Below are positions 32,805-43,254 of a DNA stretch of 64,000 bases, piece after piece. The notes beneath the pieces were generated by a model that saw only the letters and a program-made list of their open reading frames with translations, made no database searches and was not told the origin of the DNA. How positions within the stretch are numbered: the stretch's first letter is position 1; every line of letters begins with the position of its first letter. Source of the DNA: Corallium rubrum (taxonomy: Eukaryota; Cnidaria; Anthozoa; Scleralcyonacea; Coralliidae); contig OZ036013.1 in assembly GCA_964035015.1 (NCBI GenBank), forward strand, positions 8,329,166 through 8,393,165, given 5' to 3'. The position numbers and the translations under genes are program-made.

Positions 32805-35080
32805 GCGGTTAGCAACCGACCCAGCCCTTTGACGCGTTCCACAGGTCCAACTTCCGTTAAACTAGTGCAAAAATTAATAGTGATGTGGCTGATGTAATCT
32901 AATTTATCTCAAATATCCTGCACACCAATCAACTGTGGCAGTACTGAAAAGCCGCCCTGACACACAGGCGAGTACTCCTATCAGTAACCGGACATACCAA
33001 AAATGTAAAACACTGCGTGCAAAATACAGATTAGCTCACAAGGTTTACATGGCCAGAAATCGAGGACAACATGGCTGACAAGCATGCGCGTTGGGCTCTT
33101 CCAACTAATTTCAAGATGGCGGCTTTCAATAGATTTGATAGGGGGAAATTCACAATACGCATTTTCTATTAGATCCCGTTAAGAATTCATACGGGCCCAC
33201 ATCTAAAAGATTAGCAAATTAGGCAAGCTTCAACTCCTGAAAATCTGGCGTCAATCCGTGAAGGTTGAATTTGTTCCCGAGAAGCTTATATTCCTACCTC
33301 TTACCTTGTATATACGCACCTGTTAAATCCACAAGATTTGCCGAAGTGAGGTTTTCTTAGACGCAAATTTGGCAACATATATTCGACTTTTCGCACGGGC
33401 CCACATCTAGACGCATTCGAGGTGGACAATACTTTGTTTTGACCAGCATCTAAAGGCATTGCAACGTATTTAAACTTGTTCCCAAACGACTTGAAATATA
33501 GGGTTTTCATGCTGCAGAGTCGTTGCAAATTAATCCATCAAGCGCCAAGAAAGCGTGAAGAAGCAAAACATTGCTCGACAATTCGGGTTCTTGATCGCCA
33601 TTATAAAAGCACTGTTGCTAGGGGTTCCCATGGTCTTTACCGCTGTATTATTTACATTGTTATAGACTGTGGATTCAGAAATAATAACCGAAATTTATGC
33701 GGCAATTTAATATTGTGAGTGTACAGGCCTGTCTAGACGATTAAACCTTTTGTAATTTGATATTTGGGTAAGAAATGGCTCAATAAGACATTTTAGGGAA
33801 TAACTCTACTTTAATTTGTTGTTATAGACTTCTGTTTATAGCCGAAATGATCGATATTTAGCCATCAGAATCTTCAAATTAACATTTCCATCTGAATCTG
33901 AGCCCACAGGCCACTGCCGCTGACTGTCCTCGATTTCTGGCCATGAACCATGCGGTATAAGCTTGAAAATTACATCGCTTGCAAATCGCCATACGCCTGC
34001 AACACCAAATGGCTGAGCAATGCCGGGCGGATAGTATATTTCATAACACTAGAAGCAGAATTGTGGGAATTAACAGAGATAATTATCAGAAGGTGATTAC
34101 CCACACTGAGTCGACGGCGATTCTGGCGCGGTTCTAAAAGTCGGAAGGATGTGTTTATTATAACAACATGCACTTCGGATGAAACATTCAAACCTAATGC
34201 CGCTACCGCGTGGTGTTATACAAGAAGGAATATTTTGTGGCGTTTAAGAGTTCAATCTCGTAGCCCCATACGTATGCAATCGAACACCAAAATTACGTAC
34301 GGGAACTGGGGATGGAGGAAATACAGCTAGTCGCGATCTTTAGTTTGACGATACTATAATAGCCTCATACGAACTTACTCCAGTAGCTTGTGACTTCATA
34401 TAGAGCAGATAACTATTTACTTGGCGAAAATAGCAATTATTTTCAGAAGCGGAGAGGTGCGAACAATGATAACCGAAAAGCGTGATGAGTACAAACCAAA
34501 TGTAGATATTTGACTCTTAATTAGTAGTTTCATATCAGTGTAAGCTGTATTAAGCCAAGGATTAGGCCTGATTTATACGTTGCATTTCATTCAGACGAAT
34601 TTAATTCATAGTTAGCTTCGTCGACTAGTCGACGTAAACTCGAATTCGTTTTATGCGACGAATTTAATTCAGTGACCAGCAAGGAAAATCCCGCTAGATC
34701 GCGCCAAAACGTCCAATACGCACACAAAAGATATGTTATCATAATTTATGCACAACGATACAGGCAATATAATGTAACCCAACTTCGAACTTCTCTGTGT
34801 AGCTTGTGACGGGCAAAAAGTCAGTACTGAATAGTTGGCAAAGGACTTAAGTAAAACGGAGAGATGCGCACAAATATACTAGAAAGCATGTTCAGTAGGC
34901 AAGTTATAAACGTTTTTTGCCTGAATGTAAATTAGCATAAAGCTAAAGATAAGCGCATGACTAGACACCTTTGCCTTGGTAAAACAATAAAGAACGCTGA
35001 ACAGCATAGTAACGTAAAATTCAAAACAACTCTTACCTTGAAGACGAAGAACACCAAAACCAACTTGAAGGTTGAAAAAT
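32805..35080. other. Upstream region of the 149-residue gene and right part of the insert
   Basis: No ORF with a motif. CGGGCCCACATCTA occurs twice (near 33192 and 33398), and TTGTTCCC.A..GCTT/ACTTGTTCCC-like partners hint at a weak duplication. An AGGCCTGATTTATAC motif at 34565 recalls the end of the MITE at 44322. Nothing else can be supported. Confidence 0.45.
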
Positions 35081-35348
35081 CAAATTGAAATCGTTCGTCT
35101 ATACCTGTCTTTGCGAAGAGCAGCGGTTACTGAGACTGCACTCTTGAATGTGATACCTATATAACAGCTTAAGCCCTATAGGAGGTAGCTGTAATTAGAT
35201 CTTTACCATTTGTAAAGACAGACCACCTCTTTGCCTTTAGGTCATGTTAGTTCTCATTAATAAGGTTTGCGTTATTTACATTCTCAATTACAATATAAAC
35301 CGGACCGATGGAAGACATAAAAATTCTATTCGCTTGCAAATATTTCCT
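35081..35348 (+). repeat. Duplicated block B, copy 2
   Basis: Direct repeat of 23488-23755. The order along the element is A, 75 bases, B, A', 11.1 kb, B', C-terminal exon. This is best explained by tandem duplication of an A-X-B unit followed by loss of X from the first copy, or by an assembly join of two alleles. Confidence 0.9.
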
Positions 35349-35825
35349 ATCAGAAGTGTTGGATGTAAGTCTTGTGCTAATGCTCTTTACACAACATCAC
35401 CACCAGACTATGACAAGCGTTTTATTCTTATAAAACTTAAGGACAATGGTGGTCTTATTTACCCATCTGTAGATGTCTTGAAAGTTGTAGAAATAACCGA
35501 GAGGGTTTTCAGGCGCTACTTGGCAATGTATTCTGATAAGCCATCCAGCAGCAAGGGCCTTAAGCAGAGTATGGTAATTACTGTTTTAAGTCATTTAGCT
35601 GATCTTGGCTTGTTCCCTAACCTAAAAGACCACATGTTCGACACAGAGCTATCAGACAACCATTACATTAAGCTATGCCAAAGTATTATTAAATTATATC
35701 TTAAGATCCGTTTTCATTATGAGGCAAAAAAATTTACCTCACTTGTACAGTACAAGGGCAAAATGTTAGAAACAAACTTAATAAGACTGTTTTATTCAAA
35801 AATCAGTGATACTTTTAATGTTTAA
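35349..35825 (+). pseudogene. P-type transposase C-terminal exon
   Basis: After block B' the frame reads GCKSCANALY, then KDNGGLIYPSVDVLKVVEI, a Tyr/Leu-rich helical region, and VQYKGKMLETNLIRLFYSK before a stop at 35825. C..C followed by a GGL.YPS motif is the usual end of THAP9/P-type transposases. It should follow directly on YIAGYVAKELLC at 23150-23185 and is separated from it by about 12 kb. AATAAA lies about 40 bases after the stop. Confidence 0.8.
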
Positions 35826-36597
35826 TCACTTTGAGAATTTAATTCATGTGTTAATACATTGTAAATAAACCACCCAATAATTGATTATTAAGTTCTTGTG
35901 TAACAACAGCTTAAAGTGCACCTAAACCCATGAAACACCAATTTGTCTACTAATTCTTATATATTTTATGAGTTTGGGAAGCAAAACTGTTTAAATTGAA
36001 GATAATTCCTACATATTTTACAGTATACACATAGTCATTTAAACAACTAGCAAAAAAATGGTCATTAACTGTGCAAAGAGACTAAGTCAAGTGACATTTA
36101 CGCAGACAAACAATCTTTGAATGGTTCCAGTACAAGGATGAACCATTTTATTTTTGATGCCAAGGTTGGACAACTATGAGGGGGAAAAAATTTGCACAGC
36201 TGAATACTAGATTTTTAAGTATGTTGTAAATTTTAAAAAAATCTTGCAGAGCTTTTTATCAAATTTTTTTTGCATGCAGTAGACACATTGACCAATCCAC
36301 TATAGACAATCAGTGACACTGGGATTGGGACACTTGCATCAAAAGTCCACAAACCTGACTTAAAAAAATTAAATAACATATAAATTAAATTATTTAACAC
36401 TTTTCCCAACAAGTTGTGTCACTGATTATAATTTTCAAAAGTTAAACTCAAGTTGAGTAACTTACAGTGTTTATAAAAATGATATAATTATCAAAATTGT
36501 AAATATACTTCTATGTTTTGAAGATTTATTTTAGCTGAGCTTTGGTCCTGTTAGAACAGGACACATTCTTTAAATAATATAATAATGATACTGCTTA
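35826..36597. other. 3' region of the P-like element, no further gene
   Basis: AT-rich and non-coding. Confidence 0.5.
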
Positions 36598-36886
36598 CAG
36601 TCAAACTGGATATTCTCTTTCATGCTACATATTTGCAATATCACTCCGCAACATTGCAATGTTGATTGCCAATTTCACTTGAGCAGCTTGCAAATGTTTG
36701 GTACAGATTCTGCTCAACAGATTCCCTTAAAAGCTCATCTTTCTTTTAGATAAATATAAAGTCATGTTTAATTAAAATATCACTGTTGCTGAGTAGTTTG
36801 AATAAGGAAATTTTGAATTTCTGTTCCAATCAACATTGCATGGGAATATTGCAATGTAGCATGCAAGAGAATATCCAGTTTGACTG
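36598..36886. mobile_element. 289-bp Tc1/mariner-type MITE
   Basis: Ends CAGTCAAACTGGATATTCTC are inverted over about 40 bases, and TA is present on both flanks (36596-36597 and 36887-36888). CAGT ends and a TA target fit Tc1/mariner or pogo. The interior is non-coding. Confidence 0.85.
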
Positions 36887-37873
36887 TAATAAGATAAATG
36901 CATTTGCCTGTGTAGATGTCATGACCAAGTTAGTGCCAGTTTTCCCATAACTTTGTTGTTGACCAAAAATAAATCCTAGGCTTTTTATGATGTATGAGCC
37001 ATTAAAACATTTTCAGAATTAACTCTTGATGCATATAACTTCATACACCTACTTAAATATGCACAAATTTTTAGAAAAATGGTAAAACTAATTTAGGGAT
37101 TATGTGCACTTTAACAAACAATAACTGCAAAACATATTTCTTTTTTTAATGAATGAATGAATAAATTAATTCATTAATTAGATGAAGTATATTTCATTAC
37201 ATACTGTACACAGTGTTCTCCAATGTTTTTAAATAATTTATATTACCAATCCAAATAATGTGTACATAAACTTAATTCCAAAATTTGTAATTGTATTTAT
37301 AATTGTTTGTAATAAACCAGATTTATTTGATTGCTGTACTTATATCCAGTATAATTGTAATTAAATTTGATTGTTCTTTTATTTGTCTGATACTGGTAAA
37401 CCAACTCAAAAGTCAAAATAATAAGGAAAACGAAGATGCAATAAATATTTTCTGGATGCAAATTAATACCCTATGAAAAATGCGTTAAATGTCGTGGTTA
37501 TTTGTCTTGACACCAAATCCTAATGCCTTATAAAACGCTATTCGTCTGACATTACATAAAGTCATACGAATTTGAAATTTCTAAACAAACGAAAAAGCTA
37601 TGAAAACTAAAAATCAAAACAAATTGAAACAAACTTTATAAAGACTCACTAAAAAATAGTATTTTAAATAAACACAATAGGATAGCATTTCAAAGCAAAC
37701 TCCGAACAAAACTCGAACCTAAACGTTTAGGCATTGGGATCCGGTGTCGAAGGAATAATCACAGCGTATAAAAAAGCGTAGAAGTAGTAGGCATGTACTT
37801 ACCTTTTATTTTTTTCAAAAAAATACTCGGCAAATACTAGATACGGCCGAGTCTGATGATAAAGTCGCCATTG
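36887..37873. other. AT-rich right part of the P-like element
   Basis: No ORF or repeat that I can support. Confidence 0.5.
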
Positions 37874-37979
37874 ACGACGCCATATTGTTTTGCCAACCAA
37901 TTTATCCAAGATGGCAGCCTTCAATTGGTTACCCGATTTTGGCTCCAGTGCCCCCTCTAGTATTTATATGATCTCTATG
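37874..37979 (-). repeat. Right terminal and subterminal inverted repeat of the P-like element
   Basis: Inverted copy of 19106-19211 with the same two identical blocks; the spacer between them differs in sequence but has nearly the same length. Confidence 0.9.
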
Positions 37980-38066
37980 CTGTTAGCAGTATTTGATGCC
38001 CTTGAACATTATTCTATGCATAACGTTAGTTTCATTCTTTTTCAAGAGCACTTTCTGAGGTTGAAA

Positions 38067-38530
38067 CTTGCATTACATTACATTACATTACATTACATTA
38101 CATTACATTACATTACATTACATTACATTACATTACATTACATTACATTACATTACATTACATTACATTACATTACATTCTGCATTGCACTGCACTGCAT
38201 TACATTACATTACATTACATTACATTACATTACATTGCATTGCATTATATTATACTATATTATATTATATTGCATTATACATTACATTACACTACATTAC
38301 ATTACATTACATTCTGCATTGCACTGCACTGCATTACATTACATTACATTACATTACATTACGTTACATTACATTGCATTGCATTGCATTGCATTATATT
38401 ATACTATATTATATTATATTACATTATACATTACATTACATTGCATTGCATTGCATTATATTATACTATATTATATTACATACATTACATTACATTACAT
38501 TACATTACATTACATTACATTACAGTTCAG
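38067..38530 (+). repeat. (CATTA)n pentanucleotide satellite with higher-order blocks
   Basis: Pure CATTA repeats at 38067-38175 are followed by two larger copies of a block that goes TCTGCATTGCACTGCACTGC, CATTA repeats, CATTGCATTGCATTATATTA, TACTATATTATATTATATT. The blocks start near 38177 and 38311. A third, shorter TGCAT/TATTATAC piece is near 38440. Frames such as LHYITLHYITL are artefacts. Confidence 0.96.
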
Positions 38531-39044
38531 TGTTGACGTGGCGTGACGTTACGTTACATTATATTAACATCTAAAGTCATTTTCCCCATAGGTCGACCAG
38601 TGGAATTGTTAAGCAAAGTCAGTCCCTAGTTGCACGGTATGTAATAACACGTGCTTTGATAAATCAAGCAATGTGTGTAACTCTTTTTTCAGTTTAAGAG
38701 AAATGAAAGGTAGTATAAGTAGATCACACACCCCCCCCCCCCCACCCCTCACCTCATCCACCGCCCAAAGGGATGCCGCCTCATTAATATTCAGCGTGGC
38801 GTAATTGTGCACATGAACTGGGCTGTGTAAGCTCGGTGGTTTTGTATAGTTGATACTTTCACTACATTGTTTTACTTGTGGACTTTACAGTGTTACTTTC
38901 TGCGATATAGCGTTTTCTTGATGCACCATTTGCGTAGTGCTTGTCGCTAGAGCAAGATCGCTGCAATGGAATGTTTACATCCGTGTCGGTGGTTTGGATA
39001 TCGGAGGAAGAAATTACATAAATTAAGCAAACTTTTACTCCGAT
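38531..39044. other. No gene seen; short C-run at 38731-38743
   Basis: CAAAGGGATGCCGCCTCATTAATATTCA at about 38766-38792 weakly matches a motif in the Polinton-like arms (50318). Nothing else. Confidence 0.45.
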
Positions 39045-39220
39045 TTTCTCTTAAAATAGTGATTTGTTTGAGATGCTATATCATACACTCGGAGGAGTGT
39101 TTCATCAGGTTATCCAAAGACTTCGAAGTTTGTTCAAAAACCTCGGCTTCGCCTCGGTTTTCAACAAACGTCTCAGTGTTTGGATATCCTGATGAAACAC
39201 TCCTCCTCGTGTATGAAATA
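39045..39220. repeat. Foldback element, copy 2 of the TTTGAGAAGCTATA family
   Basis: GTTTGAGATGCTATATCATA at the left, then an arm GGAGTGTTTCATCAGGTTAT paired with ATATCCTGATGAAACACTCC, and a centre AACCTCGGCTTCGCCTCGGT. Total about 160 bases. The frame at 38966-39415 runs across it and is probably chance. Confidence 0.87.
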
Positions 39221-39484
39221 TTACATGAAAAATTATTTTCAATGTTCGAGGCTATTTGCAATGAGACTTTGTTGGAGGAGTTTTCGAAGCTTTGTCGTGA
39301 AAAGTGCAACGGTTGTACGACTAACCATCCTAGTCAGAAACAGCATAGTTGCCTAACAGATGATGAACAATGGAGATCGTACTACGAAGAGACCAGGACA
39401 ACTGTTAACGGGTGAATCTGGAAGGAGTTCAACGAAGCGGTGCAGGCGTTGAAATTACGAAACCGAAGAGACAGTTAAGTAAAT

Positions 39485-40130
39485 CGAAGTGGCTATAGGT
39501 CCGGTAGCCGGAACTCGTTCAAGAAAAACTAGAGATCCGGCAATCGATTCCAGTATCAGCGCAGTAGCGCTCTGTTTTATCACTGACCACTAGCACTGAC
39601 TATCAGTCACTCAAAACATCAGCATTTCTTTACTGAAAATCTTGGCAGTTCTCAAAGGTTTTTGCTTTGCTATTGTCATATAGAAAACACTGCCTATGCA
39701 TGCAGCAGTCTATCTTTTACATTCGACATTTATTGTATTTCAGTTTAGAAACCGGACTTATTTGGTTAAAATCGTACTGTTGTTTTGACCACCGACCTAT
39801 AAGAGAATTTCGTGACATGAGTTAGCTCAGTTAGTCGAGACAGCTGGCTCGTGTAATGTAAAGTTTAAAACATTATCATAACGTAAAAGAAACTTTGTTG
39901 ATCGAAGTCATCACACATTCAATGACAGTATTTGAGTATTAATTCACTGGTTGACCAGGCTGAGTTGAGTGAATCGAAGAAGGAAAGAAATTAACTAATT
40001 CAGACAACACGCAAACACGTGTTACGGCCGTTACGTGTGTCGGAATCTAGCTGCGCTGGTACTGGAACCGATTGTCGGACCTTTAGTTTTTCTTGAACGA
40101 GTTCCGATTACCGGACCTATAGCCACTTCG
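39485..40130. mobile_element. 646-bp MITE with about 85-bp inverted repeats and TAAAT target
   Basis: CGAAGTGGCTATAGGTCCGG at the left is mirrored at the right through about 85 bases (GGAACTCGTTCAAGAAAAAC also in both). TAAAT flanks both sides (39480-39484 and 40131-40135). No coding capacity. A tRNA A-box-like stretch (TTAGCTCAGTTAG) at about 39822 has no B box. Confidence 0.87.
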
Positions 40131-40162
40131 TAAATAAATACTCTCAAAAAACTTTAGAGACA

Positions 40163-40612
40163 ATGGTTGAACCGATGGAAACTAGTTCGGACAACTCACT
40201 TCTGTTTAGCAGTCCATTACAGTATCTGTACAAAGTAGAAGACAATGGTGTAAAATTTACAAGTACGATAAAGAATCCTTGTGAGGCTTACGAGGAGTAC
40301 CTCCTTGAAAAGTTTGAGAGAAAAAGAAAGAGGAGGAGGAGGAGCAGAAGGAGGAGGAGGAGAAAGACGAGGAGGAAGAGAAAGAGGAGGAGGAGGAAGA
40401 GGAGGAGGAGGGGGAGAAAGAGGAGGAGGAAGAGAAAGAGGAGGAGAAGGAGAAAGAGGAGGCAGAGAAAGAGGAGGAGGAGGAGAAAGAGGAGGAGGAG
40501 AAATAGGAGGAGAACGAGGAGGAAGAGGAGGAGAAAGGAGGAGGAGGAGGAGAAAGAGGAGACAGAGGAGGAGGAGCCCCCTGGGGATAACCCCATCACC
40601 CCCTGGGGGTAA
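40163..40612 (+). CDS. ORF of unknown function at the edge of the decayed Polinton-like block
   Basis: The first 52 residues (MVEPMETSSDNSLLFSSPLQ...) are complex sequence, unlike the rest. From 40318 the frame runs into AGG repeats, read as Arg/Lys. The N-terminal part may be the real remnant of a gene next to the ATPase block, with its C-terminus lost in the repeat. I do not recognise it, and it has no copy in the second Polinton-like element. Confidence 0.3.
   Translation: MVEPMETSSDNSLLFSSPLQYLYKVEDNGVKFTSTIKNPCEAYEEYLLEKFERKRKRRRRSRRRRRRKTRRKRKRRRRKRRRRGRKRRRKRKRRRRRKRRQRKRRRRRKRRRRNRRRTRRKRRRKEEEEEKEETEEEEPPGDNPITPWG
40318..40580. repeat. (AGG/GAA)n purine tract
   Basis: About 260 bases of G and A only, with AGG and GAAAGAGG units. 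Matching pyrimidine tracts occur at 42689-42843 and 52004-52370, next to the same gene family. Confidence 0.97.
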
Positions 40613-40715
40613 CCCCATCACCCCCGGGGATACCCCAAACATCCCCGGGGTACCCCCAAACACCCCCGGGGTACCCCCAAACACCCCGGGGTAACCCCCA
40701 AACACCCCCGGGGGT
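40590..40715 (+). repeat. GGGGTACCCCCAAACACCCC minisatellite
   Basis: About six loose units of 19-22 bases, each near-palindromic at its core (GGGGTAACCCC, GGGGTACCCCC). Confidence 0.93.
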
Positions 40716-41319
40716 GTAAATAATTAGCTGTCAATAATATGCACACTGTAATTTGTTATAAATATACAAAAATAAACTACAAATAACTATTATAATGTCC
40801 TTGTATGTCTTTATTAAAGGACAAGAAAGTTAACATGTGGGTAAACTAAAGTCATTGGCGTACTTTAAAGTAACCTAAATCATATTTATCGCCATCCGTC
40901 GGGTATTCTAGATAATTTATACGCTAGATAAAACAAACAAAGTCTTCGCCTAATTAGATTTCTTGCTCCACTGCACTTTGCCTCGTTTCCATGTTTTGCT
41001 CTAAAAATGTATAATTTTCGCGTTCGCCTAACCCCCTTTTTCGCCCTTTTGAGGGTGAGAGCGAGGGTAGGAAAAGGGGTGTATTTAAGAGATAGGTTAA
41101 TAATTAGTTTCAAGTAATATTTAAAACTGGGGTGTTGGGAGGGGGTATGGGGCTATGGAAGGCGACAAAGTGTATTCTTGGAACGGGACTAATTATCGAA
41201 TAAAATTCCCTCCGGGACACATATGTCCTTGTAAATAATTGACAGAGTATGTCATGGTTGAGTGCCACTCAATTACGTTGCAGATTACGCTGCTAGTTAA
41301 CGCATAAATTAATATGACT
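40716..41319. other. No gene seen
   Basis: Non-coding; possibly the interior of a TATAGGGAAGAGGG-type MITE whose right end is at 41395. Confidence 0.4.
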
Positions 41320-41397
41320 AAAATGGTGACGTCATGGGTGGCTCAAAAGATCCGTTGGAGACGTCATGGGTGGATTCAGAACCCCTCTTCCCTATAC
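41320..41397. repeat. End fragment of the TATAGGGAAGAGGG MITE family
   Basis: GTGACGTCATGGGTGG occurs twice (41327 and 41362), followed by CCCCTCTTCCCTATA, like the right end of 12647-13343. No left partner found. Confidence 0.65.
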
Positions 41398-41433
41398 TAC
41401 TCATCTTCTTTTGTCATGGGTAAATATTTTGAT

Positions 41434-41867
41434 CTAGTCATTAATATATGACGTTAATTCATACTCTTCTCTTTCATCCGGAGTCATATTTATCAAGTCG
41501 CTTTCTTTCCAATCAGAAGAGCTTTCCCAGTTATGAAAGAAATTATGTTTAAGCGTTGGTTGTTCAACTGTACGAGGCGGTGTTAGAAAATAGGTTTTAG
41601 GTGTAGCAGGAACTGTAGTTAAATCCCACGGAATATCGCCAGTTTCTTGCTTTGTCTCCGGTGTCAAGTTTTCTGTATTTTTTGGTCATTTGGTGGCTGA
41701 GTTTGAAGATTAGTCAGACGTTGAAATTGAGTCTGCAGTTGATTTTGAAACGTTAGAAAACTTCCGAGCTGATTAGAGTAGAATATGCTCTTTTCTTCTG
41801 CTGTTAATTGTGGGGCTTGTACAATATCTTGCACTGTTTTTTTGTTCTGTATTGTACATAGCATTAA
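41434..41867 (-). pseudogene. Polinton-like block: unknown protein (B), decayed copy
   Basis: Two frames, 41664-41864 and 41434-41667, are parts of one protein split by a frameshift: LTAEEKSIFYSNQLGSFLTF, a Gln-rich stretch, then PTLKHNFFHNWESSSDWKES and MTPDEREEYE. A better-preserved C-terminal half is fused to the ATPase fragment at 51342-51914. It lies just downstream of the ATPase on the same strand, so the two were probably neighbouring genes. Function unknown. Confidence 0.65.
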
Positions 41868-41948
41868 CGATCGGATGTTGCTGATAAGATACCCAGTTGC
41901 AGCGAACTATTTTCTTCAGGTAAAACATTGGTTTTGAGACTATGCTCG

Positions 41949-42640
41949 TCATCGGTAGTCGGCTTTTAGATCAAGCATAAGATAACCGTGAGGGCTGTTT
42001 GTTTTCTCGTATGTTTTCATAAACTCTTGAACATATCCGGGGTTCACCTGCCGTGCCAAGTTAGAAATTTGCTGCTTCTCCCTCGGAAACTTGAAGAGTA
42101 GGATATAGTGTGCATTAAGACTGATGTTTCTGCTTTCCTTTCCTTGGTGAAATATATTCTGAACAATGTAGATTGAGAGATTTCGATGATGACTGCCCTT
42201 TGTAAATAGAATGTCAATACATTTATCTCCCATAAGATCGTCAACAACAATAAGGTTTCACTACATCTAAAAAGTGATCTTTATCTATGTCGGAAGGTAT
42301 GCCTTCGTTAAGCTCAATGCCTGGCATTGTTTTGATCATGGTGAGGTACATGGGTTGTCACTGTCCATAGCACCATATGATACGTTCAGGAGGGGGGTTA
42401 ATGGTTGTTCTAGCCTTCTCCAGAAGTGTCTTCACCCAAACGGTCTTACCGCTCTGAGTACACCCAGCTACAATACATGTGAACGGATGTTGCATGACTG
42501 TTGCTCCAGTGGCAAGATGTGCTGGTCTTGAAGAAGTACTGTTTTTGTGGAAATTTTTTATATGACGTTGCATATTGAATAGTGTAGAAAGTTTTTCCGC
42601 AAGTATTACAGACATAAGAAATGTTCACTCGTTGAAGAGC
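41949..42640 (-). pseudogene. Packaging-type P-loop ATPase with N-terminal zinc finger, decayed
   Basis: From 42628 down: a C2H2 finger split over two frames (YVCNTCGKTF, then MQRHIKNFH), then HPFTCIVAGCTQSGKTVW, in which GCTQSGKT is Walker A. PPPERIIWCYGQ follows. A stop and frame changes come next, then LIVVDDLMGDK (Walker B) and IYIVQNIFHQGKESRNISLN. This fits the FtsK/HerA-type ATPase that packages DNA in Polinton/adintovirus-like elements. The gene has at least two frame breaks and is inactive as read. A partial copy is at 49630-49760 and an N-terminally deleted one at 51342. Confidence 0.75.
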
Positions 42641-42688
42641 ATGAGGAGAATAAATATTTCTACAAAATTTCTTATTATTTATTTATCT

Positions 42689-42843
42689 TTACCCCCTCCT
42701 CCTCCTCTTTCTCCTCCTCCTCTTTCTTCTCCTCCTCTTTCTTCTCTTTCTCCTCTTTCTCCTCTTTCTCCTCCTCTTCCTCCTCCTCCTCCTCTTCCTC
42801 CTCTTTCTCCTCTTTCTCTTTCTCCTCCTCCTCTTTCTCCTCT
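42689..42843. repeat. (CCT/TTC)n pyrimidine tract
   Basis: About 155 bases of C and T only between the ATPase gene and the 105-residue-type gene; the equivalent tract in the second element is at 52004-52370. Confidence 0.97.
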
Positions 42844-42897
42844 TAAAATGTTTGTTCTGGTAGCGTTTTCCTCATTTAGACACTGTCTGTCAAATAG

Positions 42898-43216
42898 AGA
42901 TGTTGATGAAAATGCACAGACCGTTTTTTGAACTTTTATGTACAAGTGAAGCTATTCAACAGTGATCTCTGTTGCAAACTACAAGCCCCAAGCAAGTTAG
43001 ATGCATTTGTAATTGTATGTTTAACTTTTGATCAATGCAATATCAATTATCACCTGCTTTGCTTGAAGAAGTTAGGCTTTATAGCGACAACATATTACAT
43101 TTGCTAGTCCCCGAAGTAGTTTTATGAGAAAAAAGCAGATACTGGTTAAAAAAGGTGAAGGATTTCTTGATGTCTTACTTGGTCCAGTTTTAGAAGGACT
43201 CGCAGAACTAATATAA
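42898..43216 (+). pseudogene. Decayed copy of the 105-residue Polinton-like gene
   Basis: Closely similar to 52427-52744 at the DNA level, but with in-frame stops (for example TGATCT at about 42966). The C-terminus (GFLDVLLGPVLEGLAELI-like) is still readable. It follows the pyrimidine tract and precedes the zinc-ribbon gene copy, the same order as in the second element. Confidence 0.82.
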
Positions 43217-43254
43217 AAAGAACGATATTTTCTAAGACATGCATCATTTGGACC

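Larger units (their letters stand above)
19106..37979 (+). mobile_element. 18.9-kb P-element-superfamily transposon with cargo
   Basis: Both ends carry an identical 32-base inverted repeat starting CATAGAGATCATATAAATAC and running to GGGGGCAC. About 30 bases further in, an identical 45-base subterminal inverted repeat begins ACCAATTGAAGGCTGCCATC. The flanks are CTGTTAAC (19098-19105) and CTGTTAGC (37980-37987), a near-perfect 8-bp target duplication. About 31-bp ends, subterminal repeats and 8-bp duplications are P-element features, and the enclosed gene is a THAP-domain P-type transposase. Between the N- and C-terminal transposase parts lie about 11 kb with two further genes. The catalytic middle of the transposase is absent, so movement would need a helper. 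Confidence 0.88.

Noticed and set aside
38068..38574. Three overlapping long frames (LHYITLHYIT...)
   Set aside because: Five-base repeat without stop codons in any forward frame; not a gene.
39819..39870. Possible tRNA gene (TTAGCTCAGTTAG)
   Set aside because: Only an A-box-like stretch; no B box at the right distance and no arms, and it lies inside a MITE.
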